From Vibrio gallicus (lineage in GTDB: Bacteria > Pseudomonadota > Gammaproteobacteria > Enterobacterales > Vibrionaceae), in assembly GCF_024346875.1 (NCBI RefSeq), contig NZ_AP024871.1, positions 2,356,001 through 2,420,000 of the forward strand: a stretch of DNA of 64,000 nt. Direction: 5' to 3'. Positions within the stretch are counted from its first letter, which is position 1. The number at the start of each line of letters is the position of its first letter. Below, piece by piece: positions 48,060 through 59,031 of this stretch. The notes below the pieces were generated by a model. It saw only the letters and a program-made list of their open reading frames with translations. It had not been told where the DNA came from and searched no databases. The position numbers and the translations under genes are program-made.

Positions 48060-48541
48060 AAGTTTTGTTGCATCTAAGATGCGGCTCAATGAATACTGAC
48101 TTCAAAACTGTTCCTTACTCGAAAGTAAGAAGTAATTTTAAAGCTATTATCGTTCCAACAGAACGATAATGAATTGACTGTGCTCTTATCGGTCTTTACT
48201 TTTAAAAAAGTAAAATAAAACAGCTCAAGGCTGCACCCAATTTGATTTTGGTCACTCAGTTCATTGATAAATCTTTTCGATTATCATCAACGAGTGCCCA
48301 CACAGATTGATAGGTTTAAATTGTTAAAGAGCGTTACTTTCGAGGCTTACCTCTCAAGTGGACGGCCATTCTAGCGATTTGAGCCTCAGTGTCAAACACT
48401 TTTTGAATTTAATTTCGAAGAGAACCTAAACTCAAATGACTCGGCTAGTTAGCCTACTGAATCACGTTGAAGCGTTGTGCGCTCTACCGTGTCAGTGAGG
48501 CGGCATTATAGAGACTTTCATCACACTGGCAAGTGCTTTTT
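48060..48541 (-). promoter_or_regulatory. Leader and two promoters of the upstream rRNA operon
   Basis: No gene. P1 on the minus strand has -35 TTGCCA (48532-48527), 16 bases, -10 TATAAT (48510-48505) and discriminator GCCGCCTC, with AT-rich UP-like sequence upstream (48533-48560). P2 has -35 TTGACA (48395-48390), 16 bases, -10 TAGAAT (48373-48368) and discriminator GGCCGTCC. The 16-base spacers and GC-rich discriminators are the mark of growth-rate-controlled rRNA promoters. A boxA-like element lies at 48333-48318. Confidence 0.85.
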
Positions 48542-48709
48542 TGAATTTATTTCGCAACTGCTCGAATATACACCAGATCTAATATTTCAAACAAAAATAA
48601 GTAAACATCTACATATAATTGGAAAAAATTATGAGGACAGCATAATATCTATGTGTCTGTTTTGTTACTGAATTTCACAACACATCATCAATGTAATGAG
48701 TCCAAACTT

Positions 48710-49159
48710 ATGAACCCAAAAAAATCTCAATTACTTATCCTAGTATTATTAGTCCTAGGATTTATTCTTTTCACCTTTTTAGGCGGCAGCGCTAATATTG
48801 CCTTCGCTATAGGTGTAGCCTTAACAGCATTAGTGCTATGGCCACGAAGCACTGAAGAATACGAACAGGAAACCGACCTTGCACCCACAACTGGCACTAC
48901 CTTATATGTAGGTAACCTTTCTTATAAAGCTAATGAGGCGGATGTTAAGTCTCTCTTCGAACAACACGGTCACGTTAACGGGGTTCGTTTAATGAAAGAT
49001 AAACGAACTGGTAAACGTCGTGGTTTTGGATTTGTAGAGGTTTCAGAAGAGAGCGTTGATGCAATGATCAGCGCCTTAAATGAATCTGAATACATGCAAC
49101 GTACAATTAAAGTCCGTGTGGCAAACGAACCTAAACATCCAGCAGAGGATGGATCTTAA
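48710..49159 (+). CDS. Membrane-anchored RRM-domain RNA-binding protein
   Basis: A 149-residue protein with two hydrophobic segments (about 7-25 and 28-44), an acidic linker (about 48-60) and a C-terminal RNA recognition motif (about 63-138). The RRM has both consensus motifs: RNP2 LYVGNL at 65-70 and RNP1 RGFGFVEV at 104-111, including the RNA-stacking aromatic residues. I chose the ATG at 48710, which starts the hydrophobic segment. The open frame extends 19 codons upstream without similarity to such a protein. RRM proteins in bacteria are usually small and soluble, so tethering to the membrane is notable. The RNA target is unknown. It overlaps the end of murI by 29 bases, tail to tail. Confidence 0.85.
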   Translation: MNPKKSQLLILVLLVLGFILFTFLGGSANIAFAIGVALTALVLWPRSTEEYEQETDLAPTTGTTLYVGNLSYKANEADVKSLFEQHGHVNGVRLMKDKRTGKRRGFGFVEVSEESVDAMISALNESEYMQRTIKVRVANEPKHPAEDGS

Positions 49160-49919
49160 GTGAGCTAAATCCAATTTTGGTCAGCGACGCCTGCAATCTA
49201 GCCTTAGATTCAGGCTCGCTGGTACAATAAATATTATATTTAGGGTTTTCGTCACCCACAGCATCTCCTAACAAGAACTCTACTCGACGAGCTATTGCTT
49301 CTCCTGAATCCACCAGCACAACCTTATCCCCCATCACCTGAGTAATTTCTTCTTTCAATAACGGGAAATGAGTACATCCAAGGACAGCAACGTCAATATT
49401 GCCATTCAATGGTTCGAGTATCCCTGCCAGCTCTTTTAAGTCTACCGGGATGTTTCTGAGTTTATTTTCTGCCATGTCCACTAGCGCTGTACTGCCTAAT
49501 AGGTGTACATCAGTATCGGTCGCAAAGCTTTTTATTAACTGATGAGTATATTGGCGAGTGATAGTTGCTGGCGTTGCGATTAGACCGACACCAATATGCG
49601 CTCGTTGGGAAGCCGGTTTGATTGCAGGTACAACCCCGACTACAGGTATAGATAGTAATTGTCGTAGAGCGGGTAAAACAACCGTACTGGCTGTATTACA
49701 CGCAATAACCACTAAGTCGATGTCATATAATGCTACAAATTGCGAAACATAACGGCAAGTTCGAGATATCAGCTCATCTTGGGCTAACTCTCCATACGGG
49801 TATGCTTGATTATCAAATATATAGGTACAATTCACCCGTGGCAGTTTAGCTTTGATGTCATGAAACACCGACAAACCGCCTACACCCGAGTCAAACATTA
49901 AGATAGTTGCTTTTGACAT
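49131..49919 (-). CDS. murI: Glutamate racemase
   Basis: Cofactor-independent racemase that makes D-glutamate for peptidoglycan. The 262-residue protein carries both catalytic cysteines, Cys74 in [10 protein letters not shown] and Cys182 in [10 protein letters not shown]. The N-terminal [10 protein letters not shown] with the conserved Asp is also present. The C-terminus overlaps the RRM gene, convergent, by 29 bases, and no terminator is seen there. It is divergent from trmA. Confidence 0.96.
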   Translation of the reverse strand: MSKATILMFDSGVGGLSVFHDIKAKLPRVNCTYIFDNQAYPYGELAQDELISRTCRYVSQFVALYDIDLVVIACNTASTVVLPALRQLLSIPVVGVVPAIKPASQRAHIGVGLIATPATITRQYTHQLIKSFATDTDVHLLGSTALVDMAENKLRNIPVDLKELAGILEPLNGNIDVAVLGCTHFPLLKEEITQVMGDKVVLVDSGEAIARRVEFLLGDAVGDENPKYNIYCTSEPESKARLQASLTKIGFSSLKIHPLLDV

Positions 49920-50066
49920 ACGATACTGTCACTTACCAAATTCGCAGTGCGCGCTACTTTATCAAAAATCAAAAGTTAATCATCTACTATTATGAATAGG
50001 AATACTCGCACCACTCAATAATTAGGTATAGAATCTGCGCCTATTTCAGTCAATTAGGAAAAATGA

Positions 50067-51173
50067 ATGTCGATTCCTCACACTAGTTCTGATTCTTATC
50101 AGTTGCAACTTGAAGATAAGAAACAACGCCTGCAAGAAATGTTTTCTGACTATGACATGCCTTCACTAGAGGTATTCTCCTCTGCAGAGCAGCATTATCG
50201 TATGCGCGCAGAATTTAGAGTTTGGCATGAAGACACCGATCTATACTACGTCATGTTTAATCAGGAAACTCGCGAGAAATATCGAGTAGACCAATTTCCT
50301 GTAGCAAGTCGTATTATCAATGATCTAATGCCCCGTTTGATTGAAGCGATAAAAGACAAACCTTTACTGCGAAATAAACTGTTTCAGGTTGATTTCCTTT
50401 CGACTCTAAGTGGGGAGATCTTAGTTTCTCTTCTTTATCATAAGAAAATCGATGAGGAGTGGACAGCACAAGCAACCATGCTCAAGCAGCTTCTAAATGA
50501 AGAAGGCTTTAACCTAAACCTAATTGGCCGAGCACGAAAAATGAAAGTGGTGCTTGATAGGGATTACGTAATCGAAAAACTGAATGTCTTCGACCGTACT
50601 TATACCTATCAACAAGTCGAAAATAGCTTTACGCAGCCTAACGGCCTAGTTGCTGAAAAAATGCTGGAGTGGGCCGTTGATTGTACCCGTAACTCTAAAG
50701 GCGATCTGCTTGAGCTCTATTGTGGTAACGGCAACTTCTCCCTTGCTCTAGCACAAAACTTTAACCGCGTACTTGCTACCGAATTGGCTAAGCCATCAGT
50801 TGATTCTGCTCAATTTAATATCAAAGCAAATAATATTGAGAATGTTCAGATTATTCGCATGTCTGCGGAAGACTTTACTCAAGCAATGGAGGGAGTACGC
50901 ACATTTCGTCGTCTAACTCAGGCTGGAATCGATCTTACTACCTATGATTGTAATACTATCTTTGTTGATCCACCGCGCTCAGGTATGGATGAAGGAACTT
51001 GTAAGATGGTTCAAGGCTACGAGCGTATTCTTTATATCTCCTGCAACCCTGAGACTTTAAAAGATAATCTAGAGATCCTCGGCCAGACTCACAATATTAC
51101 TCGCTTTGCTCTATTTGACCAATTCCCATATACCCACCATATGGAAGTGGGGATCTTACTAGAAAAAAAGTAA
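50067..51173 (+). CDS. trmA: tRNA (uracil-54-C5)-methyltransferase
   Basis: SAM-dependent enzyme that makes ribothymidine at position 54 in the T-loop of tRNAs. The protein has 368 residues (E. coli 366). The SAM-binding motif [16 protein letters not shown] is at about 216-231. The catalytic Cys lies in YISCNPETL near residue 326, and [12 protein letters not shown] is conserved. The ATG at 50067 is in frame and has AGGA about eight bases upstream. Another ATG at 50063 is out of frame. A hairpin separates it from the convergent yijD. Confidence 0.96.
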   Translation: MSIPHTSSDSYQLQLEDKKQRLQEMFSDYDMPSLEVFSSAEQHYRMRAEFRVWHEDTDLYYVMFNQETREKYRVDQFPVASRIINDLMPRLIEAIKDKPLLRNKLFQVDFLSTLSGEILVSLLYHKKIDEEWTAQATMLKQLLNEEGFNLNLIGRARKMKVVLDRDYVIEKLNVFDRTYTYQQVENSFTQPNGLVAEKMLEWAVDCTRNSKGDLLELYCGNGNFSLALAQNFNRVLATELAKPSVDSAQFNIKANNIENVQIIRMSAEDFTQAMEGVRTFRRLTQAGIDLTTYDCNTIFVDPPRSGMDEGTCKMVQGYERILYISCNPETLKDNLEILGQTHNITRFALFDQFPYTHHMEVGILLEKK

Positions 51174-51185
51174 GCTAATAATTAA

Positions 51186-51205
51186 GGCGAGGTAATAGCC
51201 TCGCC
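51186..51205. terminator. Hairpin between convergent trmA and yijD
   Basis: The perfect stem GGCGAGG/CCTCGCC with a six-base loop lies midway between the two stop codons. The T-runs on both sides are weak, so its strength as a terminator is uncertain. Confidence 0.5.
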
Positions 51206-51214
51206 TATTGAGGT

Positions 51215-51580
51215 TTAGCTCTTCTTACTGAAGTACCCCAATCGGTTACCAATCCAAATCAGTAGAACCATAGTAATAATTATGGCAAAAAAGTTAGTAC
51301 CAGCTTCTGGATACTGCGCCTTAATAAATGCAGAGTGGCCAAAAAAGCCAATACATAAACTTGCCAATCCAAGCATCGGCAGGTCTTCAGTAACTGGCGA
51401 CTTCAAGTATTGCTGATAGATCGCTTGAATTGATAGTACTAGACAGATTATTGGAAAAATTGAAAACGAAAAACCAGGTACTGTAAAACTGGCACAAAAA
51501 GCACTAATACTCATACCACTAATCAAAGCAAATAGAAGTGACTTTTTATCTGAGCTAAAGGATTCTTTTGTATTAGACAT
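51215..51580 (-). CDS. yijD: YijD family inner-membrane protein
   Basis: A 121-residue protein with four hydrophobic segments (about 15-33, 38-56, 68-84, 93-113) and short loops, so it is an inner-membrane protein. Length, topology and position between fabR and trmA match E. coli YijD (119 residues). Its function is not established. It follows fabR after 15 bases and is probably co-transcribed with it, which suggests but does not prove a link to membrane lipid composition. Confidence 0.88.
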   Translation of the reverse strand: MSNTKESFSSDKKSLLFALISGMSISAFCASFTVPGFSFSIFPIICLVLSIQAIYQQYLKSPVTEDLPMLGLASLCIGFFGHSAFIKAQYPEAGTNFFAIIITMVLLIWIGNRLGYFSKKS

Positions 51581-51595
51581 TGTTTCCCCTTTGAT

Positions 51596-52210
51596 TTAAT
51601 CATTGTTGTTTGAGAAATCACTCATAGCATGTGCACCGAGTGACAACATACGAACCTGAACCACCAGTCTATGGCCTCGCTCTTTTCTTAGCTCTGGATC
51701 CAAATCCAGTAGTTCTGCACCTGAGCTAAATACTAAGGTTACCATTGCCTCGGCTTGCAATAATGCCAGCTTATGAGACAGCCCTTGAGCGCACAAATAG
51801 TCTGCTAACTCTGTAATAAAAAATTGTATTTCACGAGCAACAGCAGACCTAAATTCTACCGATATCCCTGAACGTTCTCTTAACAGCAGCCTAAAAATAT
51901 CCGGATTTATATCTATAAACTCTAGTAGCGTTTCTATCGATGTTTTAATAACACTTCGATCTTCTTGTATTCGCTCACGAGCACGACGCATCAATTGACG
52001 AAGCAGTAATCCGGCTTCATCAACCATAACCAGACCCAATTGATTCATGTCGGTGAAATGTCGATAAAATGACGTAGGTGCTATTCCAGCCTCTCTGGAT
52101 ACCTCTCTAAGACTTAGACTTGAAAGACTTCTCCCACAAGAAAGTTGACCAAACGCAGCTTCGATAATCGCTCGCCGTGTTTTCTGTTTCTGCTCTGCTC
52201 TAACGCCCAT
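51596..52210 (-). CDS. fabR: TetR-family repressor FabR
   Basis: A 204-residue TetR-type regulator that in E. coli represses unsaturated fatty acid genes (fabA, fabB) in response to acyl-thioester pools. The N-terminal helix-turn-helix [20 protein letters not shown] (about 33-52) is near identical to E. coli FabR, as is the [10 protein letters not shown] segment. The C-terminal tail is shorter and diverges. It is divergent from sthA and followed by yijD, the conserved arrangement. Confidence 0.95.
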   Translation of the reverse strand: MGVRAEQKQKTRRAIIEAAFGQLSCGRSLSSLSLREVSREAGIAPTSFYRHFTDMNQLGLVMVDEAGLLLRQLMRRARERIQEDRSVIKTSIETLLEFIDINPDIFRLLLRERSGISVEFRSAVAREIQFFITELADYLCAQGLSHKLALLQAEAMVTLVFSSGAELLDLDPELRKERGHRLVVQVRMLSLGAHAMSDFSNNND

Positions 52211-52386
52211 ATCTTCACTATTAAGAATATCGCCTTGGTTAATTAAGCCTAATTAGAATCAGCTTTGCAAACACTCCGTCATTACAAAGTGATCTTTATT
52301 GTGAAGCTGTCCACTTACTCGACGCGTGCTTGTTTACCAAAACGTACAATTCTCTAAACTACTCGTAACAAAACAAGGAGGTCTGC

Positions 52387-53787
52387 GTGAGTCTTCAATC
52401 TCATTTTGATGTAATCGTTATCGGTAGTGGTCCTGGAGGAGAAGGGGCTGCTATGGGTTTAACCAAGGCTGGACTTAAGGTCGCCGTAATCGAACGAGAA
52501 AATAGTGTCGGAGGCGGGTGTACTCACTGGGGGACTATTCCATCAAAAGCGCTTCGTCATGCTGTAAGTCGGTTTATTGAATTTAATAGCAATCCGCTAT
52601 TTTGCAAAAATAATCAAAGCTTAAATGCCAGCTTTGACGACATCCTATCGCACGCAAGGGTTGTAGTAGACAAGCAAACAAACCTACGCCAAGGGTTCTA
52701 TGATAGAAATCACTGTACTCTGATCTTTGGTGAAGCTAACTTCTGTGAGGCCAATAAGGTTCAAGTCACGACCTCTGATGGACGGATTGAAGAGTACAGC
52801 GCTGACCGCTTTGTCATCGCTACTGGCTCTCGTCCCTATCATCCGAATAACATCGACTTCGACCACTCTAGAATTTATGACAGCGATTCAATCTTATCTC
52901 TTCGCCACCAGCCAAGACATATCATTATCTATGGCGCAGGAGTTATTGGTTGTGAATATGCATCTATTTTCCGAGGGCTCGGTGTAAAAACAGACCTCAT
53001 CAATACCCGTAATCGCCTGCTCTCTTTCTTAGACAACGAAGTATCTGATGCACTGTCTTATCACTTTGGAAATAATGGCGTCGTAATACGCAATGGTGAG
53101 ATCTATGACCGAGTAGAAGGTACAGACGACGGCGTTATACTGCATCTTGATTCCGGTAAGAAAATGAAAGCCGATTGTTTACTCTATGCCAATGGCAGAA
53201 CGGGTAATACCGACACCCTAAATCTCTCGTCGGCAGGGTTAACTCCTGATTCACGAGGACAACTGAGCATTAACAGTGATTATCAAACCGAGGTAGACCA
53301 CATTTATGCGGTCGGTGATGTAATTGGATACCCAAGTCTTGCAAGTGCCGCATATGACCAAGGGAGATACGTAGCTCAAGCTATTACCGATGGCCAAGCT
53401 AAACGACGTCTAATTGAGGATATCCCTACCGGTATCTACACCATCCCTGAAATTAGCTCTGTAGGAAAAACCGAGCAAGAATTAACTGAAGCTAAAGTAC
53501 CTTACGAGGTAGGCAGAGCATCATTTAAACACCTTGCTAGAGCACAGATATCAGGCAAGGATATTGGTAGTTTAAAGATCCTCTTCCACAGAGAAACAAA
53601 ACAGATACTAGGCATACATTGTTTCGGTGAACGAGCTGCAGAGATCATCCATATAGGGCAAGCAATAATGGAGCAACCAGGAGAGGCTAACTCCATTGAG
53701 TATTTCGTTAATACTACGTTCAATTACCCCACAATGGCTGAAGCATTTCGCGTCGCAGCCTTAAATGGTTTGAATCGACTTTTTTAA
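52387..53787 (+). CDS. sthA: Soluble pyridine nucleotide transhydrogenase
   Basis: FAD enzyme that equilibrates NADPH and NAD+, mainly consuming excess NADPH. The 466-residue length is normal. The start is a GTG at 52387, with AAGGAGG about eight bases upstream. The N-terminal FAD motif is [10 protein letters not shown]. The flavin-adjacent [16 protein letters not shown] has a single Cys, where lipoamide dehydrogenases have two, as is typical of this enzyme. A second nucleotide-binding motif [10 protein letters not shown] lies near 180. Its stop overlaps the convergent dinF stop by four bases. Confidence 0.96.
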   Translation: MSLQSHFDVIVIGSGPGGEGAAMGLTKAGLKVAVIERENSVGGGCTHWGTIPSKALRHAVSRFIEFNSNPLFCKNNQSLNASFDDILSHARVVVDKQTNLRQGFYDRNHCTLIFGEANFCEANKVQVTTSDGRIEEYSADRFVIATGSRPYHPNNIDFDHSRIYDSDSILSLRHQPRHIIIYGAGVIGCEYASIFRGLGVKTDLINTRNRLLSFLDNEVSDALSYHFGNNGVVIRNGEIYDRVEGTDDGVILHLDSGKKMKADCLLYANGRTGNTDTLNLSSAGLTPDSRGQLSINSDYQTEVDHIYAVGDVIGYPSLASAAYDQGRYVAQAITDGQAKRRLIEDIPTGIYTIPEISSVGKTEQELTEAKVPYEVGRASFKHLARAQISGKDIGSLKILFHRETKQILGIHCFGERAAEIIHIGQAIMEQPGEANSIEYFVNTTFNYPTMAEAFRVAALNGLNRLF

Positions 53788-55148
53788 TGAGATACTGAGG
53801 ATAAGAATTGCCCTCTTTTCCACAGACGAATAAAGATAATAGCTAAGCTCAAACCACGCACCGCCATAAAGATCATCAAGGCTAACCAAAGTGCGTGGTT
53901 TTGCATGCTTGAAAAAAGCCAATATATGGCAAAAAAGCTTAATGCCGATAGGAACATAGTATTACGCATATCTTTACCTCGCGTAGCACCAATGAATACC
54001 CCATCAAATAAATAGCTCCACAAAGAGACAAGCGGCATCATAGCTAACCAAGAAAGGTATGCATCGGCGGTATCTCTAACGCTTTCAATATCGCTGATCA
54101 TTGCCACTATATGCGTTCCAAAAAATAAGAACGCCAAACTGAACCCAATACATATCGATATTCCCCATAAAAAGGCGCCGATGATGGAATAACTGAGTTG
54201 TTGCTGGTTTTTTTCACCAATAGCCTTACCAACCATGGCTTCAATAGCAAATGCAAATCCATCCATTGCGTAAGAGACAATAAGCACAAAGCTCATTAAC
54301 ACTGCATTTGCCGCCACAATATCATCACCAAAGTTAGCACCTTGAAAAGTCATAAAAGCGAGTACTGTTTGCAAGCACAGTGAACGTAGGAAAATATCTC
54401 TATTCAAGCGTAGGAACCTGCTCATCCCTTGCAATAGCTCTACTCCATCAGCCAATAATTTTGTGATTGAGAGCCCCAGCGAGCGCTTCCATAACCTAAA
54501 GCAAAATACCCCCCCTACCAATAGGCCGCAATAATCAGCAATAACAGAGGCTACAGCAGCACCAGAAACGCCATAATGAAGGACAACAACAAACACTAAA
54601 TCCAAGGCAATATTGACAATGTTGGTCACAATAACCAGCCACATCGGTGCTTTAGCATCTTGATTGCCAAGTAGCCAGCCCAATAGCACAAAGTTCATCA
54701 TGGCGGCAGGTGCACTCCACGCTCGGATATAAAAGTACTCCTGAGCGTAAGTTTGTACTTGTGAGCTTGCGTCACTAAAGCCCATAGCAATATCAAAAAT
54801 AAAGCGATGCCCAACTAAAAACAGTACCGAGAATAACAGTGCCATCCCCATACCTTGCAATAGTACACTCGCAAGCTTTGAGGTGTTATTTTCTCCTTTA
54901 GCCTGAGCTGTGAGCCCAGTCGTCGACATCCTTAAAAAGCCAAATAACCAGAACACCATGCTAATAATGGTGCTACCCAAAGCAACACCACCTAGATACC
55001 AAGACTGATCTAAGTGACCAATAACCGCCGCATCCACCAGCCCCAATAATGGAACGGTAATATTTGAAAGTACCATAGGTATAGCTATTGCTAAGATGCG
55101 ACGGTGTAAACTCCAGTCATTGATAATAGGATGGGTTCTATTTAGCAT
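53784..55148 (-). CDS. dinF: MATE family transporter DinF
   Basis: Multidrug and toxic compound extrusion family membrane protein with about 12 hydrophobic helices, 454 residues from the ATG at 55148. An upstream TTG at 55208 is in frame, but the extension would lie across the lexA terminator hairpin. The N-terminal [18 protein letters not shown] is typical of DinF, with the functional Asp in helix 1. In E. coli dinF is co-transcribed with lexA and induced by DNA damage. The same neighbour is present here 70 bases upstream. The substrate is not known. Confidence 0.93.
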   Translation of the reverse strand: MLNRTHPIINDWSLHRRILAIAIPMVLSNITVPLLGLVDAAVIGHLDQSWYLGGVALGSTIISMVFWLFGFLRMSTTGLTAQAKGENNTSKLASVLLQGMGMALLFSVLFLVGHRFIFDIAMGFSDASSQVQTYAQEYFYIRAWSAPAAMMNFVLLGWLLGNQDAKAPMWLVIVTNIVNIALDLVFVVVLHYGVSGAAVASVIADYCGLLVGGVFCFRLWKRSLGLSITKLLADGVELLQGMSRFLRLNRDIFLRSLCLQTVLAFMTFQGANFGDDIVAANAVLMSFVLIVSYAMDGFAFAIEAMVGKAIGEKNQQQLSYSIIGAFLWGISICIGFSLAFLFFGTHIVAMISDIESVRDTADAYLSWLAMMPLVSLWSYLFDGVFIGATRGKDMRNTMFLSALSFFAIYWLFSSMQNHALWLALMIFMAVRGLSLAIIFIRLWKRGQFLSSVSH

Positions 55149-55163
55149 TGTGGACTCATATAT

Positions 55164-55196
55164 AAAAAAACAGCGCCCTAAAATGGGGCGCTGTTC
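55164..55196 (-). terminator. Terminator between lexA and dinF
   Basis: On the minus strand the stem AACAGCGCCC/GGGCGCTGTT with a loop of about six bases is followed by seven T. It starts about 20 bases after the lexA stop. Partial read-through would give dinF a lower, SOS-linked expression. Confidence 0.88.
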
Positions 55197-55217
55197 AAAA
55201 GCAGTCAAGAAAAAATA

Positions 55218-55835
55218 TTACATCCAGTCACTATTTCGAATAATACCAACCGCAATACCTTCAATAGTTAGGTGTTGTTGGGTAAGATCAACCTTAATAG
55301 GTGATAACTCTTCATTCTCTGGATGGAGTAAAACCGTTGCACCTTTTCTTTCCAAGCGCTTCACCGTCACATCATCATCAACACGAGCGACAACCACTTG
55401 GCCATCCCTTACATCTTGGGTCTTATGAACCGCGAGTAGATCCCCATCCATAATGCCGATGTTTTTCATGCTCTCCCCATGTACACGAAGCAAGAAGTCA
55501 GCTCTCGGTTTAAACATTTGAGGGTCAACTTGATAATGCGATTCAATATGCTCTTGAGCAAGAATTGGCTCTCCTGCTGCGACATTACCAATAAGAGGTA
55601 ATCCATCATCATTGGCACTATCTTGAAGCAGAATTCTTATCCCTCTAGATGCACCCGGAATAATCTCTATCGCTTGTTTCTTTGCCAGTGCTTTTAGGTG
55701 TTCTTCTGCCGCATTGGCTGAGCGAAAACCAAGCTCACGAGCTATTTCAGCACGAGTTGGTGGCATACCTGAGTCTTCGATCTTGGTTTTTATTAAGTCG
55801 AAAACCTGTTGCTGTCTTGGTGTTAGCGGCCTCAT
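55218..55835 (-). CDS. lexA: SOS repressor LexA
   Basis: Repressor of the SOS regulon, 205 residues. The N-terminal winged helix (about 1-70) contains [21 protein letters not shown]. The self-cleavage site is Ala87-Gly88 in NVAAGEP. The catalytic pair is Ser122 ([10 protein letters not shown]) and Lys159 (VTVKRLE), each shifted by three from E. coli numbering. Two SOS boxes lie upstream, so it is autoregulated. It sits in the conserved dgkA-lexA-dinF order. Confidence 0.98.
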   Translation of the reverse strand: MRPLTPRQQQVFDLIKTKIEDSGMPPTRAEIARELGFRSANAAEEHLKALAKKQAIEIIPGASRGIRILLQDSANDDGLPLIGNVAAGEPILAQEHIESHYQVDPQMFKPRADFLLRVHGESMKNIGIMDGDLLAVHKTQDVRDGQVVVARVDDDVTVKRLERKGATVLLHPENEELSPIKVDLTQQHLTIEGIAVGIIRNSDWM

Positions 55836-55842
55836 AAGTCAC

Positions 55843-55878
55843 CTGTTATTTTGTACAGTTAACTGTGAGTATATCCAG
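55843..55878 (-). promoter_or_regulatory. Two SOS (LexA) boxes upstream of lexA
   Basis: Two CTG-N10-CAG motifs lie eight bases before the lexA start and beyond: 55843-55858 (CTGTACAAAATAACAG on the minus strand) and 55863-55878 (CTGGATATACTCACAG). Their four-base separation resembles the double operator of E. coli lexA. LexA is expected to bind both. Confidence 0.9.
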
Positions 55879-55955
55879 TATGGGTAAATTATCAACTAAT
55901 ACAGCTTATCTGCTATAGATAAGCTGCAAATTCACAAACAAATCAAGCGGCTGAG

Positions 55956-56312
55956 TTAAAGGAACAGCGCGTCTAGCCAAATGTATATCATTAAGAGCAG
56001 TGCCACAAAAACAGTAGCAGAACCTATATCTTTAGCGCGTCCGGAAAGCTCATTCACCTCAGCACCAACTCTATCAACAACTGCCTCAATAGCAGAATTA
56101 ATAAGCTCTGCGATCAAAACAATAAACACAGATAAGATCATCAGCATCCGCTCTGCCTGACCTACATCCAGCAGAAAAGCTAAAGGTATTAAAACTAAGG
56201 CTAACAGAAGCTCCTGACGAAAAGCAGCTTCATGCTGGAAGGCAGATTTCAGCCCCTGCATCGAATATCCAGTAGCTTTTACTATGCGATTTAATCCCGT
56301 ATTCCCTTTCAT
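55956..56312 (-). CDS. dgkA: Diacylglycerol kinase
   Basis: Small integral membrane kinase, 118 residues with three membrane helices, which phosphorylates diacylglycerol to phosphatidic acid and recycles it from glucan and lipid A modification. The cytoplasmic surface helix GLKSAFQHEAAFRQE and the catalytic ELINSAIEAVVDR and SGRAKDIGSA segments are intact. It lies between lexA and plsB, divergent from plsB, the E. coli arrangement. Confidence 0.97.
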   Translation of the reverse strand: MKGNTGLNRIVKATGYSMQGLKSAFQHEAAFRQELLLALVLIPLAFLLDVGQAERMLMILSVFIVLIAELINSAIEAVVDRVGAEVNELSGRAKDIGSATVFVALLLMIYIWLDALFL

Positions 56313-56559
56313 TCATACTCCCTAATCAACTCAATACGTCCTTAACAACTTATTAGCCGCCAATAGAGTGCAAGTTCAAACTAAACCCCATTGAAACTGA
56401 CGAATCTCCGTTAAGGTGTATACTTTTCTATTGGATAATCTAACATTACTACAATTCCTATTAAAAGGTTTGACCAGTTCTGCTATTCTGGCAATGCTTG
56501 ATTCACAACCTAGTCTTGACGTGTCATAGACGCATAAACTAATCGGATGTTAAAACCAT

Positions 56560-58983
56560 ATGTCTTCAGGTCAAACACTGACGCAGTCTTTATTGCAAAT
56601 CCCTCTTAATATTTTAGTTAAAGGGAATCCAGTCCCAACAGCGCCTATTAGCGACCTCAATATAGATGTCAATAAGCCTATTGTTTACGCTCTGCCTTTC
56701 GAATCAAAGGTAGACCTTCTTTCTTTAAGAAAACAAGCTCTAAAGTTTGGTTTACCCGACCCCCTGCAACCCCTCGAAATTGCAGGTCAAAGCTTTCGAC
56801 GTTATGTGTTTATCTCGACATGTAAGGGAGACCATAAACAAGGGATTTCTGATTCATTAGGTTCACAAGCCTTGTTCACCCAACTATTGAAGCTTCACCG
56901 TGAGGATCAAGAGTTAGATGTACAATTGATTCCAACCACAGTGATGTGGGGCCGCAAGCCCGGCAAAGAAGGCATAGATAAACCTTATTTAAAAAATCTA
57001 TCATCAACCAAGAAGTTTATTGCAGTCCTAGTCTCTGGACGAGACTGTATGATTCGCTTTAGTCCTTTTGTTTCACTCCGCTACATGGTCGATTCACATG
57101 GCAGTGTTGAATCAATAGCGCAAAAATTGGCGCGGGTTGCTCGTATTCACTTTTCGAGACAGAAACTTGCCGCCTCGGGGCCTAGCCTACCTAATAGAGA
57201 AGTACTATTTAATCGCTTAATAAAATCCAATGCTATAAACCAAGCGATTGCTGATGAAGCGAAGACAAAAAATATCAGTGTCGAAAAAGCTGAACAGCAT
57301 GCATTAAAGATAATGGATGAAATTGCAGCCAAGTTTTCTTACTCATTGATCAAGCAAGGAAATCTAGTACTAACTTGGCTTTGGAACCGCCTTTATCAGG
57401 GAATCAATGTCAATAATGCCGCCAGCGTGCGTAAATTGGCACAAGATGGGCATGAAATAGTTTATGTACCATGTCATCGAAGCCATATGGACTACCTACT
57501 CCTGTCCTACATCCTATACCAAGAAGGAATGGTACCACCGCATATTGCTGCTGGTGTAAACCTAAACTTCTTCCCAGCCGGTCCAATCTTCAGACGCGGA
57601 GGGGCATTCTTTATTCGTCGTAGTTTCAAAGGCAATAAACTTTACTCCACTATTTTCCGAGAGTATTTAGCGGAGCTATTCACCAAAGGCTACTCCGTTG
57701 AATACTTTAGTGAGGGTGGGCGCTCTCGAACTGGACGTCTATTGCAGGCTAAAACCGGCATGTTAGCAATGACAGTACAGGCTATGCTACGAGGCCTTAA
57801 CCGCCCTGTCACTCTAGTTCCCGTTTACATCGGATATGAACATGTAATGGAGGTATCTACCTACGCCAAAGAGTTGCGAGGTAAGCGAAAAGAAAAAGAA
57901 AATGCAGGGCAAGTACTGCGTACAATTCGCAAACTACGTAACTTCGGGCAAGGGTATGTTAACTTCGGTGAACCTATTCCTCTGAATCAGTATCTAAATG
58001 AACAGGTTCCGGAGTGGCACAAAGATATAGGCGCAGAAGAAGGCCATAAACCCGCTTGGATGACACCAACAATAAATGCTATCGCAGAGAAAATGATGAC
58101 CCACATCAATGACGCTGCAGCGGCAAACGCATTGACCTTAACTGCGACGGCATTATTAGCATCAAGACAACGAGCTTTAACTAAAGAAAGTCTTATCTCT
58201 CAGATTGAGTGCTACTTATGTATTTTAAGAAATGTGCCTTATACAGCACATGCCACAATACCTGACACGACAGCACAAGAGCTTATTGAGCATGCCATTT
58301 CATTGGATAAGTTCGTGGTCGACTCAGATATCATGGGTGACATTATCTCACTAGACCGACACCAGTCGGTACTAATGACTTACTATCGCAACAACATAAT
58401 ACATATGTTGGCTCTGCCGTCACTCATCGCACAACTTATCATTCAGTTACCTGGATGTACGCTGGGACAACTAAAGCAAACGATACAAACTCTGTATCCA
58501 TTCCTGCGTAAAGAGCTCTTTTTATCATATGGAGAGTCTGAGCTATCAGATAAGATTGACCAAATCCTCCAAGAGCTAATGCGCCAAGGCTTAGTGACCA
58601 TACAAGGTGAAGAACTAGTCTTAAATCAAGCTAATATTCATACCTTACAGCTATTGTCACGCACCATATCGGAAACCTTGCAGCGCTACAGTATTGCGGT
58701 AAATCTCTTAGTCGCAGAGCCTGAATTAGCTAAGGGTGAATTGGAGAAATTAAGTGGTGATATTGCGCAGCGCCTAGGACGACTGCATGGTATCAATGCA
58801 CCTGAGTTCTTTGATAAAGGCGTTTTCACCGCCCTTATTTGGACACTAAAATCACAGCAATACCTCGATAACGAAGGAAACTGTGATTTACCAAGAACCC
58901 AGGAGCTGGCAGATACCCTACTCTCAATCCTCTCTCCTGAGGTAAAGCTCACTATTCGAGAAGGTATTGCTCAAGCGATATAA
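56560..58983 (+). CDS. plsB: Glycerol-3-phosphate acyltransferase
   Basis: Inner-membrane enzyme that adds the first acyl chain to sn-glycerol-3-phosphate, starting phospholipid synthesis. The 807 residues equal E. coli PlsB in length. The four acyltransferase blocks are present: HRSHMDYLL (catalytic His and Asp, about 307-312), [24 protein letters not shown] and [12 protein letters not shown]. The product can be used by the downstream pathway including pssA (35409-36749). It is divergent from dgkA, and a terminator follows. Confidence 0.97.
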   Translation: MSSGQTLTQSLLQIPLNILVKGNPVPTAPISDLNIDVNKPIVYALPFESKVDLLSLRKQALKFGLPDPLQPLEIAGQSFRRYVFISTCKGDHKQGISDSLGSQALFTQLLKLHREDQELDVQLIPTTVMWGRKPGKEGIDKPYLKNLSSTKKFIAVLVSGRDCMIRFSPFVSLRYMVDSHGSVESIAQKLARVARIHFSRQKLAASGPSLPNREVLFNRLIKSNAINQAIADEAKTKNISVEKAEQHALKIMDEIAAKFSYSLIKQGNLVLTWLWNRLYQGINVNNAASVRKLAQDGHEIVYVPCHRSHMDYLLLSYILYQEGMVPPHIAAGVNLNFFPAGPIFRRGGAFFIRRSFKGNKLYSTIFREYLAELFTKGYSVEYFSEGGRSRTGRLLQAKTGMLAMTVQAMLRGLNRPVTLVPVYIGYEHVMEVSTYAKELRGKRKEKENAGQVLRTIRKLRNFGQGYVNFGEPIPLNQYLNEQVPEWHKDIGAEEGHKPAWMTPTINAIAEKMMTHINDAAAANALTLTATALLASRQRALTKESLISQIECYLCILRNVPYTAHATIPDTTAQELIEHAISLDKFVVDSDIMGDIISLDRHQSVLMTYYRNNIIHMLALPSLIAQLIIQLPGCTLGQLKQTIQTLYPFLRKELFLSYGESELSDKIDQILQELMRQGLVTIQGEELVLNQANIHTLQLLSRTISETLQRYSIAVNLLVAEPELAKGELEKLSGDIAQRLGRLHGINAPEFFDKGVFTALIWTLKSQQYLDNEGNCDLPRTQELADTLLSILSPEVKLTIREGIAQAI

Positions 58984-58986
58984 ATA

Positions 58987-59011
58987 AAGCCCCGTATGGG
59001 GCTTCATTTTT
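58987..59011. terminator. Terminator between plsB and ubiA
   Basis: The stem AAGCCCC/GGGGCTT with a four-base loop is followed on the plus strand by CATTTTTATTT. The minus-strand side is also T-rich (TTTATTTATA). It probably ends both convergent units. Confidence 0.82.
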
Positions 59012-59031
59012 ATTTATCAGTGCAACTAAAT

